DNA from: an uncultured Ruminococcus sp.
Lineage (GTDB): Bacteria; Bacillota; Clostridia; Oscillospirales; CAG-272
Length of the DNA: 7,872 bases
NCBI GenBank assembly: GCA_902778985.1
Contig: CACYZS010000120.1
Span: 1-7,872 of the forward strand
Direction: 5' to 3'
A program made the translations under genes and the position numbers. Within the stretch, counting starts at the first letter, position 1; the number at the start of each line of letters is the position of its first letter. A model generated the notes under the pieces. The model was not told the DNA's origin. It searched no databases and saw nothing but the letters and a program-made list of their open reading frames with translations. Positions 1 through 5,578 of this stretch are shown here, piece by piece.

Positions 1-2347
1 CGGTGTCGTTGTTGCTGAGGTCGCCGATCGAAAGATCGGCAAGGGACGGCAGCACGCCCGACGCCGCCGACAGGCAGTATCGGTCGTCGTCGACGCCGAA
101 GTTGCGGAACTCGGCTTTGTACCAGTTCCCTTCAAAGAGGGTAAGACCGGTCACGCCGCCGACCTTGACGTCGTTGACCTGCGACGAGATGCCGTCGATC
201 GTACAGTAGGCGAGAGAGGAAATGGTGTCGGATTGCTTGACGTTGTTCTTGTCGTACCAGATCTTGACCGTCGCCTGTTCGCCGATATGGTCGCCGGTCG
301 TGTAGAGCATCGGATCGCCCGCGTTGTCGTAGAGCGGGGTGTCGACCGCGTGCAGGTTCAGCAGTTCGTGGAGCGGCATCCCCTTGGTCAGGTCGTCGGA
401 GGTGATCTTCCCGTCGATCAGGTCGCCGAGGAAGTAGTTCGAGAGTTTCTGTTCGATGCCCGCCGTCGGGTTGGACAGGTCGCCGCTCACGGCGTCCTTG
501 GTCTTGTACCACTGGTAACGGATCGCCTCGTTCTCGTCGAGCGGATCGACCTTCGGAAGCGGATCGGCGTCGTGGAAATAGCCCATCGCTTCGCCGAGGT
601 ACACCTCGTCGAAGGCGTCCGCCACCTTGTAGGTGTCGTCGTCGATCAGACGCTTGAGGTCGATGTTCGCCGTCGCGCGATCCAAACCCGTCACGGGTTT
701 GTTGTCCTTATCGAGCCAGCCGGTGACCTTTTCGGGATCGACGGGATCGTCCTTGACCGGCGTGTATTTCAGCAGGTCGCCGACGTACAGTCCTTCGAGC
801 GCGTCCGCGACCTCGAAGTCGCCGCCGGTCAGTTCGGTGATCTCCTTCTTGGCAAGCGACTCGGACACGCGGTCCAGATCCTCGCCGTTCGCGTCTTTCC
901 AACCGATGATGTTGCCTTCGCCGTCTTTGACGGGGGTATATTTCATCAGGTCACCGACGTACAGTCCCGCGAGGGCGTCGTCGACCGAGAAATCGCCGCT
1001 GGTCAGGTCTTCGACCTTCTGTTTGGCGAGCGCCTCGGTCACGCGGTCAAGATCTCCGCCGTTGCCGTCCTTCCAGCCGACGATGTTGCCCTCGCCGTCC
1101 TCGACGGGGGTATAGCCCATCAGGTCGCCGACGTACAGCCCGGCGATCAGGTCGTCGGTCGAGAAGCCGCCGTCCAGCAGCGTCGTCAGTTTCTTGTTTG
1201 CGAGCGTACGGTTGACGCGGTCGGGGGGATTGCCGCCGTCGAGCCAGCCGGTGATGTTGCCCGACGCGTCGTAGACCGGATCGAACTCCTGGAAGAAGCC
1301 GATGTAGGAATTCACGAGCAGCGCGTCGGTATCCAGCCCGTCTTCGCCCATTCCGTTCACCGTACCGTCGGCAAGCGCGCGCATCACGCCCTTGACGCGG
1401 TCGCCCTCGCCGTCGAGCCAGTCGACGATGATCCCGGTCGAGGCGTCGTCGTTGTAGTAGACGGGGGTATAGCCGAGCAGGTCGCCGACCTTCCGCCCGT
1501 TGATCAGAACGCCGATATCGAGCGACAGCGCCCCGGTCGCCTCGTCCTCGACGATGACGTCGCCGATGGTCTTGCCCGCGAGGATGGTGTTCAGGGTCGC
1601 GTTATCGCCGCTCGAGATGCTCTTCATCAGAAGGTCGAGCATCACGTCGTTCATACCGTCGTTGATGACGGCGAGCATATCGCCGCCGTTGCCGACCACG
1701 TCAAGCGCCTTGCCGAGGTCGATCGAGCCGAACAGTTCGAGCAGCGTAGGGTTCGAGGGGTCTTTGTAGACGGGCAGATAATGCCCGGAAGAGTCCTTTT
1801 CGTACTGCACGCCGACCAGATACCCGAGTTTCATACCGGAGAGCAGGTCGGTCAGTTTCAGGTCGACGACCTCTTTTAGGGTTTTCCCCGCCAGCGTCTC
1901 GCGCGCCGGCTCCGCCAGAACGTCCGCCGGCAGGAACTGGAACAGGTAGGACACGTCGGTATGTTCGAGGATCGCCGACAGCCCGCTTGGCGAGAAGATC
2001 TCCTTCACCGCGAGCGAACGGACGCCCGCCGGGATCTTTTCCATGATCTCGTCGGGGATTTTCAAGCCCCAGCGCTCGACGAGCAGGTCGATCGAGACCG
2101 TCTGGTCGAGGTCGCGAAGTTCCTTGATCTCGGAAATGAACGCCTTGATGGTCATGGCGGTCAGGTCGACTTCGGCGTCCTCGTCGACGTACTGCCCCTC
2201 GTCTACCGAGACGACGCCCCATTTTTCGAGTTTGTCAAACGAGACGCGGGAATAGGCATAGTACCCCGCCCCGAAGATCGCCCCGATACAGGACAGAAAT
2301 CCGAGGAAGAAAGCGAGAAGCAGAGCAAGAAAACGAGAGAGAGACAT
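1..2347 (-). CDS. Large membrane-anchored repeat protein of unknown function (N-terminal 782 residues, runs off window)
   Basis: The minus-strand frame starting with ATG at 2345-2347 stays open to base 1, giving 782 codons and no stop, so the C-terminus lies outside the window. An AGGAG ribosome binding site (2354-2358) sits 7 nt before the ATG and a consensus promoter lies upstream, which fixes the start. Residues about 6-32 form one hydrophobic segment (LALLLAFFLGFLSC then IGAIFGAGYYAY), a signal anchor or uncleaved signal peptide; the following KLEKWGV stretch begins a soluble region. Residues ~286-640 hold repeats of 57-62 residues with a VGDLxxYTPV start, a GW(K/L)D centre and a DRVxxxLA helix. 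Short (I/V)GDL motifs recur at about 261, 641 and 774. Composition is acidic and rich in Asp, Leu and Gly. I do not recognise a catalytic domain. An extracytoplasmic structural, adhesive or binding role is inferred from the anchor and repeats only. The coding frame is certain; the function is unknown. Confidence 0.85.
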   Translation of the reverse strand, partial: MSLSRFLALLLAFFLGFLSCIGAIFGAGYYAYSRVSFDKLEKWGVVSVDEGQYVDEDAEVDLTAMTIKAFISEIKELRDLDQTVSIDLLVERWGLKIPDEIMEKIPAGVRSLAVKEIFSPSGLSAILEHTDVSYLFQFLPADVLAEPARETLAGKTLKEVVDLKLTDLLSGMKLGYLVGVQYEKDSSGHYLPVYKDPSNPTLLELFGSIDLGKALDVVGNGGDMLAVINDGMNDVMLDLLMKSISSGDNATLNTILAGKTIGDVIVEDEATGALSLDIGVLINGRKVGDLLGYTPVYYNDDASTGIIVDWLDGEGDRVKGVMRALADGTVNGMGEDGLDTDALLVNSYIGFFQEFDPVYDASGNITGWLDGGNPPDRVNRTLANKKLTTLLDGGFSTDDLIAGLYVGDLMGYTPVEDGEGNIVGWKDGNGGDLDRVTEALAKQKVEDLTSGDFSVDDALAGLYVGDLMKYTPVKDGEGNIIGWKDANGEDLDRVSESLAKKEITELTGGDFEVADALEGLYVGDLLKYTPVKDDPVDPEKVTGWLDKDNKPVTGLDRATANIDLKRLIDDDTYKVADAFDEVYLGEAMGYFHDADPLPKVDPLDENEAIRYQWYKTKDAVSGDLSNPTAGIEQKLSNYFLGDLIDGKITSDDLTKGMPLHELLNLHAVDTPLYDNAGDPMLYTTGDHIGEQATVKIWYDKNNVKQSDTISSLAYCTIDGISSQVNDVKVGGVTGLTLFEGNWYKAEFRNFGVDDDRYCLSAASGVLPSLADLSIGDLSNNDT
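428..1492 (-). repeat. Intragenic repeats, 57-62 residue units, in the large surface protein
   Basis: Units begin at residues 286, 348, 405, 463, 521 and 583 of the large minus-strand protein, counted from the xVGDL or equivalent motif. Spacings are 62, 57, 58, 58 and 62 residues. Units at 405 and 463 are the most alike: 42 of 58 residues match by my count, including LYVGDLM, YTPV, DGEGNI, GWKD and DLDRV. At the DNA level (788-1135) they also share long stretches, which suggests fairly recent duplication. The unit at 521 has an altered middle (DPVDPEKVTGW). The unit at 583 is degenerate, with YLGEAMGY replacing YVGDLMGY and YQWYK replacing the GWKD region. The unit at 348 keeps GWLDGG and DRV but has lost GDL. 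A more diverged seventh unit may follow near residue 655 (HELLNLHAV, then IWYDKNN). Confidence 0.8.
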
Positions 2348-2353
2348 GGCGTT

Positions 2354-2358
2354 CTCCT
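2354..2358 (-). promoter_or_regulatory. Ribosome binding site of the large surface-protein gene
   Basis: Read on the minus strand this is AGGAG, within GAAAGGAGAAC, 7 nt before the ATG at 2345-2347. It is the only strong Shine-Dalgarno match in this frame near the hydrophobic N-terminal segment and decides the start. Confidence 0.8.
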
Positions 2359-2371
2359 TTCAGAATACGTA

Positions 2372-2410
2372 CGGGCATACCCCGCCCGCACAGACGCGCG
2401 TTTTCGCGCG
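2372..2410 (-). other. Two small hairpins in the 5' leader of the surface-protein gene
   Basis: Between the predicted transcription start (about 2423) and the ribosome binding site lie two short inverted repeats. One is CGCGCG at 2395-2400 and 2405-2410 with a 4-nt loop, AAAA in the transcript. The other is CGGGC at 2372-2376 pairing with GCCCG at 2384-2388. They may protect the 5' end or modulate translation. There is no long T run after either, so they are not obvious attenuators. Short GC-rich palindromes also arise easily in this genome, so functional weight is low. Confidence 0.4.
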
Positions 2411-2429
2411 GGTATAGTTCGATAGAATA

Positions 2430-2458
2430 ATTATAACACTTTGAAAAAAGAAATGCAA
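2430..2458 (-). promoter_or_regulatory. Sigma-A type promoter for the large surface-protein gene
   Basis: On the minus strand the -35 box is TTGCAT (2453-2458), the spacer is 17 bp, and the -10 box is TATAAT (2430-2435) preceded directly by TGT, an extended -10. The predicted start near 2423 gives a leader of about 75 nt. The promoter lies between the tRNA-derived repeat array and the gene, so the gene need not depend on read-through from the tRNA. Confidence 0.8.
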
Positions 2459-2477
2459 GGGGGTGCGGAAAAGTAAA

Positions 2478-2618
2478 GGCAGCGGGTGCCGATGACCGGT
2501 CGAGCGGGAAGCGGTGCCGATGACCGGTCAAGCGGGAAGCGATGCCGATGACCGGTCGAGCGGGAAGCGGTACCGATGACCGGGCAAGCAGGCAGCGGGT
2601 GCCGATGACCGGGCTTGA
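2478..2618. repeat. Tandem array of ~28-bp units carrying the tRNA-Leu 3' end
   Basis: Five units start at 2482, 2511, 2539, 2567 and 2595, with a period of 28-29 bp. Each carries the core CCGATGACCGG, which equals part of the acceptor and T-stem 3' strand of the tRNA-Leu gene at 2793-2881. Units 1-3 continue as TCGAGCGGGAA or TCAAGCGGGAA and differ by only one to three changes. Unit 4 is more diverged (GGCAAGCAGGCA). Unit 5, nearest the tRNA, matches the tRNA exactly over 21 nt (2598-2618 against 2794-2814). A 22-nt exact direct repeat also joins the two ends of the array (2478-2499 and 2591-2612). There are no unique spacers, so it is not a CRISPR. Within units 1-3 GACCGGTC is self-complementary. 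The array has no protein-coding sense that I can support. Confidence 0.85.
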
Positions 2619-2747
2619 CGCGCGCCTCTCGGCGCGCTACCGGTGCACTCGCGCCCGGACACAGCAATTCGCCGGCTCGATCGGATGGGCGCGAGTTCTT
2701 TGTTTGCGCAGGCGCAAACAAGACCGGTTCGAGCGGGAAGCGGTGCG
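2619..2747. other. Gene-free segment with stem-loops and a displaced repeat copy
   Basis: No gene is supported here. Three inverted repeats follow one another: GCGCGCC (2620-2626) with GGCGCGC (2631-2637); ACTCGCGCCC (2647-2656) with GGGCGCGAGT (2687-2696) around a 30-nt loop; and TTGTTTGCGC (2700-2709) with GCGCAAACAA (2712-2721). Then 2722-2746 repeats the junction of two array units (GACCGGTTCGAGCGGGAAGC then GGTGC) with one inserted T. If the tRNA transcript is not terminated at the adjacent hairpin, this segment would form a structured 3' trailer. Function is unknown. Confidence 0.55.
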
Positions 2748-2793
2748 ATTGAAAAGCGTGGGCACGGACTTCGCCGTGCCCACGCTTTTCAAT
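2748..2793 (-). terminator. Perfect 20-bp hairpin abutting the tRNA-Leu 3' end, probable terminator
   Basis: The arms 2748-2767 and 2774-2793 are exact reverse complements over 20 bp with a 6-nt loop (ACTTCG on the plus strand). On the minus strand it follows the tRNA immediately, and its outermost base is the last A of the encoded CCA. The 3' arm carries GCTTTTC and the 5' arm GAAAAGC, so the T run lies inside the stem, as in many bidirectional terminators. There is no further T tract beyond it, so it may terminate weakly or serve as a processing signal for tRNA 3' maturation. Confidence 0.6.
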
Positions 2794-2881
2794 GGTGCCG
2801 ATGACCGGGCTTGAACCGGTACGGGAGTTGAGTCCCATCGGATTTTAAGTCCGAGGCGTCTGCCAATTCCGCCACATCGGC
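2793..2881 (-). tRNA. tRNA-Leu (anticodon UAA)
   Basis: The minus strand folds as a class II tRNA of 89 nt including the encoded CCA (complement of 2793-2795). The acceptor stem is GCCGATG with CATCGGC (7 of 7 pairs) and the discriminator base is A. The anticodon stem TCGGA/TCCGA encloses the loop CTTAAAA, giving anticodon UAA. A long variable arm (GGGA, CTCAA, CTCCC) is typical of leucine tRNAs, and the T arm is ACCGG/CCGGT around TTCAAGC. The D region carries the expected TGGCAGAC. It reads UUA and, by wobble, UUG codons. It has its own promoter about 10 nt upstream and is a single-gene unit. Its 3' half is the source of, or shares an origin with, the repeats at 2478-2618. Confidence 0.96.
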
Positions 2882-2897
2882 TTGATATGCAGTCAAC

Positions 2898-2926
2898 AGT
2901 ATAACATTCCGGAGAAAAAAAGTCAA
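2898..2926 (-). promoter_or_regulatory. Promoter of tRNA-Leu
   Basis: On the minus strand: -35 TTGACT (2921-2926), a 17-bp spacer and -10 TATACT (2898-2903) preceded by TGT. The predicted start near 2891 leaves a leader of about 10 nt before the mature tRNA, as expected for a stable RNA gene. Its -35 lies 9 bp from the -35 of the divergent DUF3737 promoter. Confidence 0.85.
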
Positions 2927-2935
2927 GACGGACGA

Positions 2936-2964
2936 TTGATTTTCCGTTCTGTGTCTGCTATAAT
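2936..2964 (+). promoter_or_regulatory. Promoter of the DUF3737-prfC unit
   Basis: TTGATT (2936-2941), a 17-bp spacer and TATAAT (2959-2964) with an immediately preceding TGC, an extended -10. The predicted start is near 2971, about 35 nt before the ATG at 3006. No separate promoter is visible between 3862 and 3918, so it probably also drives prfC. Confidence 0.85.
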
Positions 2965-3005
2965 AAGACGGTAGGAACCAACTTGAAAAAGACGGAGAAA
3001 AATCT

Positions 3006-3862
3006 ATGAAGTTCAAACCGATCAGACCGGTCAAGCCGATCGAAAAAGTGGAAAACCAACGGTTCGGCGAAGAGCGGGCGCTCTACGGAGCGCGCGGTCT
3101 TCAGGTCGAGAATTGCCGTTTTGAGGGAGAAGAAGACGGGGAGTCCGCCCTGAAAGAGGGGCGGCAGATCACCGTTCTCGATTCGTATTTCGCCCTGCGC
3201 TATCCCTTCTGGCACGACGTCGCTCTGACGGTCAGGAACTGCGAGATGACCGAGACCTGCCGCGCACCCTTCTGGTACGACAAGGACGTAACGATGGACG
3301 GCTGCAAAATGCACGGCGTCAAGGCGTTCCGCGATCGCCCGAGTTCGGGTGGCGGACCCGGAAGATCAACCTCTTCGACACCTCGCTTTCGGGCGAGTAC
3401 GCCTTCCTCGGCAGTTCCCGGATCGTCGCGCGCGGGCTGCGCTTTTCGGGCAAGTACGCCTTCCAGTACGTCAAGGACGCCGAGATCGCCGAAAGCACCC
3501 TCGACACCAAGGACGCCTTCTGGCACACCAAGAACGTCACCGTCCGCGACAGCGTGATCCGGGGCGAGTATCTCGGCTGGTACTCCGAGAACTTGACGTT
3601 GATCCGCTGTAAGATCATCGGCACCCAACCCCTCTGCTACTGCCGCGACCTGACACTGATCGACTGCGAGACCGAGGGCTGCGACCTCTCGTTCGAGTAT
3701 TCCTCGGTCACGGCGAACATCCGCGGGAACGTCCTCTCGATCAAGAACCCGCTCTCGGGCAAGATCGTCTGCGACTCGGTGGGTGAGGTCATCTTAAAAG
3801 ACTCGGTCTACCCCGCCGACTGCGAGATCGTGGTCGGGGGACAGCGGATGAACCACTTGTAA
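3006..3862 (+). pseudogene. DUF3737-family protein gene, broken by a frameshift and probable small deletion
   Basis: The ATG at 3006 follows a GGAG ribosome binding site at about 2994-2997 and a strong promoter. Frame 1 encodes 110 recognisable residues (MKFKPIRPVKPIEKVENQRF onward; motifs ALYGARGL, FALRYPFWHDV, RAPFWYDKDVTMDGC, GVKAFRD). Homology then jumps to another frame at about 3335, continuing SPEFGW, SGEYAFLGSS, GKYAFQYV, DTKDAFWHTKNVTVRDS, GEYLGWYSENL, GTQPLCYC and DLSFEYSS, and stopping at TAA 3860-3862. These are conserved DUF3737 motifs from memory of the family; the fold is thought to be a right-handed parallel beta-helix, and the role is unknown. The shift is equivalent to loss of 3k+1 bases. 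The family normally has roughly a dozen residues between KALR and SPEFGW that are missing here, so a deletion of a few tens of bases fits. The uninterrupted first frame would end at 3557. The rest of the sequence is well preserved, so decay is recent or this is an assembly error. Confidence 0.8.
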
Positions 3863-3865
3863 CGC

Positions 3866-3908
3866 GATCCTTTCACCCGACGCGACACCCAAAATTACGG
3901 AAAGGATC
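3866..3908 (+). promoter_or_regulatory. prfC: Inverted repeat that would pair with the prfC ribosome binding site
   Basis: GATCCTTTC (3866-3874) is the exact reverse complement of GAAAGGATC (3900-3908), with 25 nt between. The right arm contains the AAAGG that is the only Shine-Dalgarno candidate for the prfC ATG at 3918. In the transcript the 9-bp stem would hide this site, which is consistent with translational control or with coupling to the upstream gene. No T run follows, so it is not an intrinsic terminator. Confidence 0.5.
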
Positions 3909-3917
3909 AATACTCCC

Positions 3918-5507
3918 ATGGATTATGAAAACGAAATACGCCGGCGCCGCACCTTTGCGATCATCTCGCACCCCGACGCCGGTAAAACCACGCTGACCGA
4001 AAAGTTCCTGCTCTACGGCGGCGCGATCCAGTCCGCCGGATCGGTCAAGGGCAAGCAGGGCGACCGCCACGCGACCTCCGACTGGATGGAGATCGAAAAG
4101 AAGCGCGGGATCTCGGTCACGTCTTCCGTGCTCCAGTTCGAGTACGACGGCTACTGCGTCAACATCCTCGACACCCCGGGGCACCAGGACTTCTCGGAGG
4201 ACACCTACCGGACGCTGATGGCGGCGGACAGCGCCGTCATGGTGATCGACGCGGCGAAGGGCATTGAGCCCCAGACGAGAAAACTCTTCCGCGTCTGCGC
4301 CCTGCGCGGCATTCCGATCTTCACCTTCATCAACAAACTCGACCGCGAGGCGCGCGATCCCTTCGACCTGCTCGACGAACTCGAAAAGGAGTTCGGCATC
4401 GGGACCTATCCCGTCAACTGGCCGATCGGGTGCGGGCGCGACTTCCGCGGCGTCTTCGACCGCCGGAAACGCTGCATCGAGGTCTTCGACGAATTCCACC
4501 GCGGACGCGAGCGGCTGCAGGCGATCGAGTGCGACGTGACCGACACCGCGAAGATGGACGAACTGATCGGTTCGTTCGCCCGCGAAAAACTCGTCGAGCA
4601 GGTCGAGTTGCTCGACGTGGCGAGTTACGAGTTCGATCTCGAACGCGTCCGGAGCGGCAAACTCTCGCCCGTCTTCTTCGGCTCGGCGCTCAACAATTTC
4701 GGCGTCGAGACCTTCCTGCAAAACTTCCTCAAAATGACCCCTTCCCCTCTGCCGCACGTCTCCGAGGGTCGCGAAATCGACCCGGTTGAGGAGGGGTTTT
4801 CGGCGTTCGTGTTCAAGATCCAGGCGAACATGAACAAAGCGCACCGCGACCGCATCGCCTTCTTCCGCATCTGTTCGGGTAAGTTCGAGCGCGGAAAAGA
4901 GTACCGCCACGTGCGCACCGGCAAGAACGTGAAACTCTCGCAGCCCCAGCAGATGATGGCGCAGGAGCGCGAGGTGATCGACGAGGCGTACGCCGGGGAC
5001 ATCGTCGGCGTATTCGATCCCGGCATCTACTCGATCGGGGACACGGTCTGCGAGATCGGTAAGGAGATCCGCTACGCGGGGATCCCGACCTTCGCGCCCG
5101 AGCATTTCGCCGTTGTCGAGCAGATCGACTCGATGAAGCGCAAGCAGTTCGCCAAGGGAATGGAGCAGATCGCCGAAGAGGGCGCGATCCGCATCTTCCT
5201 CGAGCCCGGAATGGGTATGGAACGCGTCACCGTCGGGGTGGTCGGCATACTTCAGTTCGACGTGCTCGAGTTCCGTATGGAGAGCGAGTACGGCGTGAAG
5301 TACCGCCGCTCGGATCTGCCGCACACCCTGATCCGCTATCTGCCCGAAGGGGTGGATCCCGCGGGGCTGAAACTGATGCAGTCGACCCGCCGCGTGACCG
5401 ACCTGAAGGGGCGGAACCTCCTGATCTTTACCGCCGACTACGAGATCCGTTGGGCGGAAGAGAAGAACCCGGGACTGACCCTGATCGAGTTTGATCAGGT
5501 GGTCTGA
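3918..5507 (+). CDS. prfC: Peptide chain release factor 3 (RF3), translational GTPase
   Basis: RF3 is a cytoplasmic GTPase that removes RF1 or RF2 from the ribosome after peptide release. The 529-residue length equals that of E. coli RF3. The GTPase motifs are intact: P-loop HPDAGKTT (18-25), switch I region RGISVTSS (63-70), DTPGH (85-89), NKLD (139-142) and GSALNNFGV (255-263) in the G5 region. Insert and C-terminal domains follow, with the RF3-typical GKNVKLSQPQQMMAQERE and DIVGVFDPGIYSIGDTV, and QFDVLEFRMESEYGVKY near residues 447-463. These features separate it from EF-G and TetM-like proteins. The start follows AAAGG at 3901-3905, a 12-nt spacing that is slightly long, inside an inverted repeat. 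It lies 55 nt after the DUF3737 gene with no promoter between, so they are probably co-transcribed. A strong terminator follows the TGA. Nothing is missing. Confidence 0.97.
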   Translation: MDYENEIRRRRTFAIISHPDAGKTTLTEKFLLYGGAIQSAGSVKGKQGDRHATSDWMEIEKKRGISVTSSVLQFEYDGYCVNILDTPGHQDFSEDTYRTLMAADSAVMVIDAAKGIEPQTRKLFRVCALRGIPIFTFINKLDREARDPFDLLDELEKEFGIGTYPVNWPIGCGRDFRGVFDRRKRCIEVFDEFHRGRERLQAIECDVTDTAKMDELIGSFAREKLVEQVELLDVASYEFDLERVRSGKLSPVFFGSALNNFGVETFLQNFLKMTPSPLPHVSEGREIDPVEEGFSAFVFKIQANMNKAHRDRIAFFRICSGKFERGKEYRHVRTGKNVKLSQPQQMMAQEREVIDEAYAGDIVGVFDPGIYSIGDTVCEIGKEIRYAGIPTFAPEHFAVVEQIDSMKRKQFAKGMEQIAEEGAIRIFLEPGMGMERVTVGVVGILQFDVLEFRMESEYGVKYRRSDLPHTLIRYLPEGVDPAGLKLMQSTRRVTDLKGRNLLIFTADYEIRWAEEKNPGLTLIEFDQVV

Positions 5508-5524
5508 TCCGCGTTATAATATCC

Positions 5525-5569
5525 CCGCCCCCGGCGTTTTGCGCGCCGGGGGCGGTTTTTTCTTTTCTT
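5525..5569 (+). terminator. Intrinsic terminator of the prfC unit
   Basis: CCGCCCCCGGCG (5525-5536) pairs perfectly with CGCCGGGGGCGG (5544-5555) around a 7-nt loop. It is followed by TTTTTTCTTTTCTT (5556-5569). It lies 18 nt after the prfC stop. There is no T run on the minus-strand side, so it acts on plus-strand transcripts only and does not obviously serve the convergent PHP gene. Confidence 0.95.
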
Positions 5570-5578
5570 GATCCGCCG

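Noticed and set aside
233..1879. 548-codon open frame on the plus strand
   Set aside because: It is antisense to the large repeat protein. It has no ribosome binding site, a low-complexity Val/Asp/Arg composition, and arises from the codon bias of the minus-strand gene, which has a promoter, AGGAG and ordered repeats.
2288..2347. Lipoprotein signal peptide (FLSC at residues 17-20) in the large surface protein
   Set aside because: The -3 residue is Phe rather than Leu/Val/Ile, the n-region has a single Arg, and the hydrophobic segment continues past the Cys, so a membrane anchor is more likely.
2482..2618. CRISPR array
   Set aside because: The period of 28 bp is filled entirely by repeat sequence, with no unique spacers, and no cas gene is present.
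2640..2700. A second, decayed tRNA gene
   Set aside because: Only the tRNA 3'-end copy at 2598-2618 is recognisable. I find no partner acceptor strand (GCCGATG on the minus strand) or anticodon arm next to it.
2235..2838. Open frames of about 90-135 codons through the intergenic repeats
   Set aside because: They run through the tandem repeats, the hairpins and the tRNA gene, have no ribosome binding site, and encode repeat-derived peptide only.
3873..5324. 483-codon open frame on the minus strand
   Set aside because: It is the antisense shadow of prfC, whose RF3 motifs are unmistakable.
5515..5520. TATAAT as a promoter after prfC
   Set aside because: It has no matching -35, points straight into the terminator at 5525-5569, and has no gene downstream on that strand.
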